A stretch of 64,000 bases of DNA from Candidatus Competibacteraceae bacterium. GTDB lineage: Bacteria; Pseudomonadota; Gammaproteobacteria; Competibacterales; Competibacteraceae. How positions within the stretch are numbered: position 1 is the first letter of the stretch; every line of letters starts with the position of its first letter. The stretch lies in the NCBI GenBank assembly GCA_016712625.1, contig JADJQQ010000004.1:558001-622000 (forward strand), read 5' to 3'. The notes under the pieces were generated by a model, which did not search any database, had not been told where the DNA came from, and was given only the letters and a program-made list of their open reading frames with translations. Both the position numbers and the translations under genes were made by a program. This document shows positions 60,669-64,000 of this stretch, piece by piece.

Positions 60669-61472
60669 ATGTCAATGAGTGGTCGAGTATTAATTGTAGC
60701 TGGTTCGGATTCTGGCGGCGGCGCAGGAATTCAAGGCGATTTAAAGACGGTCACGGCGCTCGGAGGGTACGCGGCGACCGCAATTACGGCGCTAACAGCG
60801 CAGAACACTCAGGGCGTCTTTGGGATCATTGGAGTAGAGCCGGCTTTCATCGCCCAGCAAATGCAACTGGTGTTAAAAGACATCGGTGCTGACTGCATTA
60901 AAACCGGTATGTTGCACAATGCCGCCGTCATCGAAACTGTCGTCGAGGTATTGGATCGGGCAGCGAACGGCATTCCGTTGGTTGTGGACCCCGTAATGTA
61001 TGCTAAAGCTGGCGACTGCTTGCTTGATCCCGCCGCGATTGAAACACTCAACCGCCGATTGTTACCTCGCGCTACCATCATCACCCCAAACGTCCGCGAG
61101 GCGGAAATGTTGAGCGGCCTTATCATTCGCCACCCCGCCGATCTGGCGGCGGCCGCCCGACAGATGTTGGAGTTGGGGCCAGCGGCGATTCTGGCGAAAG
61201 GCGGTCATCTGATCGGTGATACCGTCACCGACTGGCTGGTCTGGCGTCAGGGTTCGAAAGCCTTCACCGCTCCCCGTTCCACCAGCCGCAACACCCATGG
61301 TACTGGCTGCGCCCTTGCATCGGCCATAGCAACCGGACTGGCTCAAGGAATGACGCTCAACGCGGCGGTCGAAAGAGCGTTGGCTTATGTTCGCGAAGCC
61401 ATTCGCACCGCGCCCGGTTTCGGTAAGGGCTGTGGCCCTTTGAATCACGGCCATGCGATGTGCCCGCGGTAG
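60669..61472 (+). CDS. thiD: Hydroxymethylpyrimidine (phosphate) kinase
   Basis: A 267-residue ribokinase-fold kinase of thiamine synthesis that phosphorylates HMP and HMP-phosphate. VAGSDSGGGAGIQGDLKT is the substrate-binding N-terminus, DPVMYAKAGD and TPNVREAEMLSG are core motifs, and NTHGTGCALASAIA provides the anion hole and catalytic Cys/Asp region. GGAG lies 8 nt before the ATG. I looked for a TPP riboswitch in the 250-nt leader and did not find one. Confidence 0.95.
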   Translation: MSMSGRVLIVAGSDSGGGAGIQGDLKTVTALGGYAATAITALTAQNTQGVFGIIGVEPAFIAQQMQLVLKDIGADCIKTGMLHNAAVIETVVEVLDRAANGIPLVVDPVMYAKAGDCLLDPAAIETLNRRLLPRATIITPNVREAEMLSGLIIRHPADLAAAARQMLELGPAAILAKGGHLIGDTVTDWLVWRQGSKAFTAPRSTSRNTHGTGCALASAIATGLAQGMTLNAAVERALAYVREAIRTAPGFGKGCGPLNHGHAMCPR

Positions 61473-61504
61473 GATCATGGAAAACGGCCAACCTATGATG
61501 GGCG

Positions 61505-62020
61505 CTAAACCTCATGCGTTGTAGAAATATGTTCTACAAACTCGTCCCATCTCTTTGAATCTCTTTTCAGAAATAACTGATCGGCAAATTCCGAGGCTGC
61601 CATAAGGTTTGCTTTCGCCAGCAAACTCGGCGATTCGCCTAATTCGAAAGACTCCCCACGCATGGCCAATAAAAAAGCTGGAGGAGCCGAGACGGAAGTA
61701 ATCTGCTCATACACATGCAGCACGGCCGCGGGCGTCAGCGCATGGCTGGTATAGCTGGTATCTCGCGCTGCTTGAAGCCGGGTGAATTGATACGGCGGCG
61801 GACAGGAGATGCTGGCGTCTACGAATAACACCAGCGTCCGGTGTTCCAAATCCACCGCGTGTTCGATCTGTAACTGAAAATCGGTGAGCAATTCGATGTC
61901 GTCCCAATTGCCGCCCTGCTCTTTCCGAGCCGCTAATCGTTCCAGAAACAGCGGCCCCAGCGCGTCATCGCCCCGGTTGGGATTGCCGACGGCCAGAATC
62001 AGCAGCTCCGGTGTTTTCAC
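61505..62020 (-). CDS. Hydrogenase maturation protease (HoxW/HyaD-like)
   Basis: A 171-residue member of the HycI/HyaD/HoxW endopeptidase family that trims the C-terminus of the Ni-Fe hydrogenase large subunit after nickel insertion. LILAVGNPNRGDDALGP holds the first nickel-sensing acidic residue, LLTDFQLQIEH a second (Asp/Glu) and the third ligand His is probably in SHALTPAAVLHV. It begins directly after the hoxH stop, so its substrate is almost certainly HoxH. Confidence 0.88.
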   Translation of the reverse strand: MKTPELLILAVGNPNRGDDALGPLFLERLAARKEQGGNWDDIELLTDFQLQIEHAVDLEHRTLVLFVDASISCPPPYQFTRLQAARDTSYTSHALTPAAVLHVYEQITSVSAPPAFLLAMRGESFELGESPSLLAKANLMAASEFADQLFLKRDSKRWDEFVEHISTTHEV

Positions 62021-63535
62021 CTAGTTTCCAGCAGCTAACGCGGATGCCTCGTTGCGGACTGTTCCATCCGTGTCTCGCACCAAACAATCCACCAACGTGC
62101 CGGACTCCTCCTCGACCAACTCAACATACAGCGGCATCTGACCCAGGGCGTGCGTGGCGCAGGACAAACATGGATCATAAGCCCGCACCGCGACTTCAAT
62201 CTGGTTCAGCAGCGGCTCGGTCAGTTCCTTGCCATCCAGATAGCGTTCCGCCACCTGGCGGATGGATTCATTCATCGCCTGATTGTTGTTGGTGGTGGAG
62301 ACGATCAAGTTGGCCTTTTCGATCAGGCCGTCCTCGTTCATCCGGTAATGGTGGAACAGCGTGCCACGCGGCGCTTCGATCACTCCGATGCCTTCCCGGG
62401 GCGCCATTTCGCCCTTCGCCACCAGTTCATCACCAAAAATGTCCGGGTCAAGCAGCAACTCCTTGATCGCCTCAATGGCGTGCAATAACTCGATCATTCG
62501 CGCCCAGTGATAGGCCAGCGTCACATGAATCGGCTCGCCGTTGCCCAGCGCCATGAACTCCTTCCGTTCTTCCTCGGCCAGCGGCGTGGCGATGAAATCG
62601 CAGTTATCGATTCGCGCCAACGGTCCGACCCGATACCACCCCTTGTCTGGTCCCAATGAATTGATGAACGGGAATTTCATGTAGCTCCACGGCTTGACTT
62701 GCTCGCGCAGCACCTGGGCGTAGCGCCGGTAATCGAGATGGTCGAAGAGGAGGGCGCCCTGCTCGTTCTTGGCCCGCAAGCCGCCGTGATACAAATCCAG
62801 CGCCCCGTCGGCGCGAGTCAGGCTCAAATAATTAGTGCGGATGGTGGCGAAATGAATGAAATAGGCTGGATTGGCCTGATAGGCGATTTTCATCAGCTTG
62901 ACAATGTTGCGCGCCCACTGCGCCATTAGATCGATATCGGTCAACAGATCATTGCGCTCCCGCAAGCTCAGCGATTTATTCACGCCGCCCGGAATCGCAC
63001 CGGTGCCGTGCACCCGCTTGCCGGCGGTGCAGCGGATCACTTCCTGGCCGTACTTGCGCAGTTTCACCCCCTGCCGGGCAATGTCGGGATGATCCGCCAT
63101 CACACCCACCACGTTGCGATGGGCCACCTTATCGTCGAAATCAAACAGAAAATCCGGCGAGGCCAGATGGAAGAAATGCACCGCGTGCGATTGCAGGGTC
63201 TGGCCGTAGTGCATCAGGCGGCGGATTTTCTCGGCGGTCGGCGGGATTTGCTCGATGCCCAATAGTTGATCGACCGCCTTGGCCGCCGCTAAATGATGGC
63301 TGACCGGACAAATCCCGCACAGCCGCTGCACCACCACCGGCAATTCCCAATACGGTCGGCCTTGGATGAATTTCTCAAAGCCGCGAAACTCAACGATGTG
63401 CAAGCGAGCTTGGCGGATACGATGGTCGCGATCCACCAGCAAGGTGACTTTGCCGTGGCCTTCGACCCGGCTTAACGGGTCGATGGCGACCCGGCACAGA
63501 GTGTCGGATTGGGCCGCCGTTTCCAAGGTGCTCAT
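62021..63535 (-). CDS. hoxH: NAD-reducing [NiFe] hydrogenase large subunit HoxH
   Basis: A 504-residue group 3d-type hydrogenase large subunit. The nickel ligands are in RLCGICPVSHH (N-terminal pair) and DPCLSCATHALG (C-terminal pair). A tail of about 40 residues extends beyond the His-Ala cleavage site, to be removed by the protease encoded next. It forms the catalytic dimer with HoxY, 12 nt upstream, oxidising or producing H2 coupled to NAD(H) through HoxFU, which must lie outside the window. Confidence 0.95.
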   Translation of the reverse strand: MSTLETAAQSDTLCRVAIDPLSRVEGHGKVTLLVDRDHRIRQARLHIVEFRGFEKFIQGRPYWELPVVVQRLCGICPVSHHLAAAKAVDQLLGIEQIPPTAEKIRRLMHYGQTLQSHAVHFFHLASPDFLFDFDDKVAHRNVVGVMADHPDIARQGVKLRKYGQEVIRCTAGKRVHGTGAIPGGVNKSLSLRERNDLLTDIDLMAQWARNIVKLMKIAYQANPAYFIHFATIRTNYLSLTRADGALDLYHGGLRAKNEQGALLFDHLDYRRYAQVLREQVKPWSYMKFPFINSLGPDKGWYRVGPLARIDNCDFIATPLAEEERKEFMALGNGEPIHVTLAYHWARMIELLHAIEAIKELLLDPDIFGDELVAKGEMAPREGIGVIEAPRGTLFHHYRMNEDGLIEKANLIVSTTNNNQAMNESIRQVAERYLDGKELTEPLLNQIEVAVRAYDPCLSCATHALGQMPLYVELVEEESGTLVDCLVRDTDGTVRNEASALAAGN

Positions 63536-63547
63536 ACGCGCCCTCGT

Positions 63548-64000
63548 CTAATCGTAATGAATCTGGGTATAAGGCAGCACGATGGGCTGCCCGGCCAATA
63601 ATTGACTGACGAACGTCCAGATGGCATCCGCCGAGGGCGGGCAACCGGGCAGGAAGTAATCGATTTTGACCACCTCGTGAATCGGATGCACCTGATTCAA
63701 CAGCAGCGGAATTTCTGGATCGTTGGGAATTTGCGCGTCCACCAGCCCGATGCCGCGCGTATAAGATTCTTCCAAGCAGTCCTTGAGTTCGTATTGATTG
63801 CGCATCGCCGGAATGCCGCCGCTGATCGCGCACGCGCCCATCGCAATCAGGATTTTGCAGCGCGCCCGAAATTCCAGCAGGGTATGGACGTTCTCGACGT
63901 TGGCGATGCCGCCCTCGACAATGCCAATGTCGCACTCGCCCGATTCCTTGATGTCAGTCAGCGGGCTACGGTCGAACTCCACCCGCTCGGTCAGATCGAA
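63548..64000 (-). CDS. hoxY: NAD-reducing hydrogenase small subunit HoxY (5' end outside window)
   Basis: The C-terminal ~150 residues of the [4Fe-4S] small subunit. CDIGIVEGGIANVENVHTL, LIAMGACAISGGIPAMRN and YFLPGCPPSADAIWTFVSQLLAGQ include the cluster ligands expected in this family. The frame stays open to the window edge, where the upstream codons read FDLTERVEFDRSPL. It precedes hoxH closely. Confidence 0.93.
   Translation of the reverse strand, partial: FDLTERVEFDRSPLTDIKESGECDIGIVEGGIANVENVHTLLEFRARCKILIAMGACAISGGIPAMRNQYELKDCLEESYTRGIGLVDAQIPNDPEIPLLLNQVHPIHEVVKIDYFLPGCPPSADAIWTFVSQLLAGQPIVLPYTQIHYD

Overview
The window comes from the chromosome of a GC-rich gammaproteobacterium. 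Support for that is the lon-hupB-ppiD block with tRNAs between hupB and ppiD, the tig-clpP-clpX-lon order, a Pro-Arg-His-Lys-Leu tRNA operon, lpxH, a YqiB-type DUF1249 gene and IscR. A polyhydroxyalkanoate-associated protein, a propionate/acetate-type CoA-transferase, long-form Pta and a NAD-reducing hydrogenase together resemble polymer-storing wastewater gammaproteobacteria such as the Competibacter lineage. That placement is inference. I see no transposase, phage gene, CRISPR array or rRNA.

Layout. 1-5.9 kb: end of a copper P1B-ATPase, two tiny membrane proteins, two NtrB/FixL-like sensor kinases and a FixJ-type regulator. 6.1-12.5 kb: pncB, the CoA-transferase, pta with a palindrome before it, and a phospholipid-methyltransferase-like gene. 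12.8-16.2 kb: a PepSY - cytochrome b561 - PepSY - response regulator - kinase cluster. 16.2-21.8 kb: an ExeA-like ATPase fused to two FHA modules, and a secreted trypsin-like protease with two C-terminal repeat modules. 21.8-24 kb: a PHA-system protein and a decayed fadD. 24.2-28.0 kb: a Fur-box-preceded fbpABC ferric iron importer. 28.2-35.2 kb: yejE, yejB and a separated yejA, with a lipoprotein, a NUDIX hydrolase, a SIMPL protein and a small unknown gene between. 35.3-48.5 kb: housekeeping core (fabI, ppiD, eight tRNAs, hupB, lon, clpX, clpP, tig, cysS, gltX). 48.6-51.0 kb: ppiA-ppiB-lpxH-DUF1249. 51.0-53.5 kb: iscR with its own IscR-type site, iscS and a pyridoxamine-phosphate-oxidase-like gene. 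53.5-59.6 kb: gspC-D-E-F of a type II secretion system. 59.9-64 kb: a thioesterase, thiD, and the end of a hydrogenase operon (hoxY, hoxH and a maturation protease).

A pattern that crosses regions: five genes (protease, fadD, fbpA, NUDIX, gltX) carry six apparent single-base indels, several in homopolymers. In each case the two reading frames join exactly with one base added or removed. One of them is gltX, normally essential. I therefore suspect sequence errors for most of them. fadD is different: its ATP-binding P-loop motif is also lost in frame, so it looks genuinely degenerate.

The most unusual items are the ATPase-FHA-FHA protein beside the repeat-tailed protease in a genome that also encodes a type II secretion system, the dual-kinase/one-regulator cluster beside the copper pump, and the redox-flavoured PepSY/cytochrome b two-component cluster.
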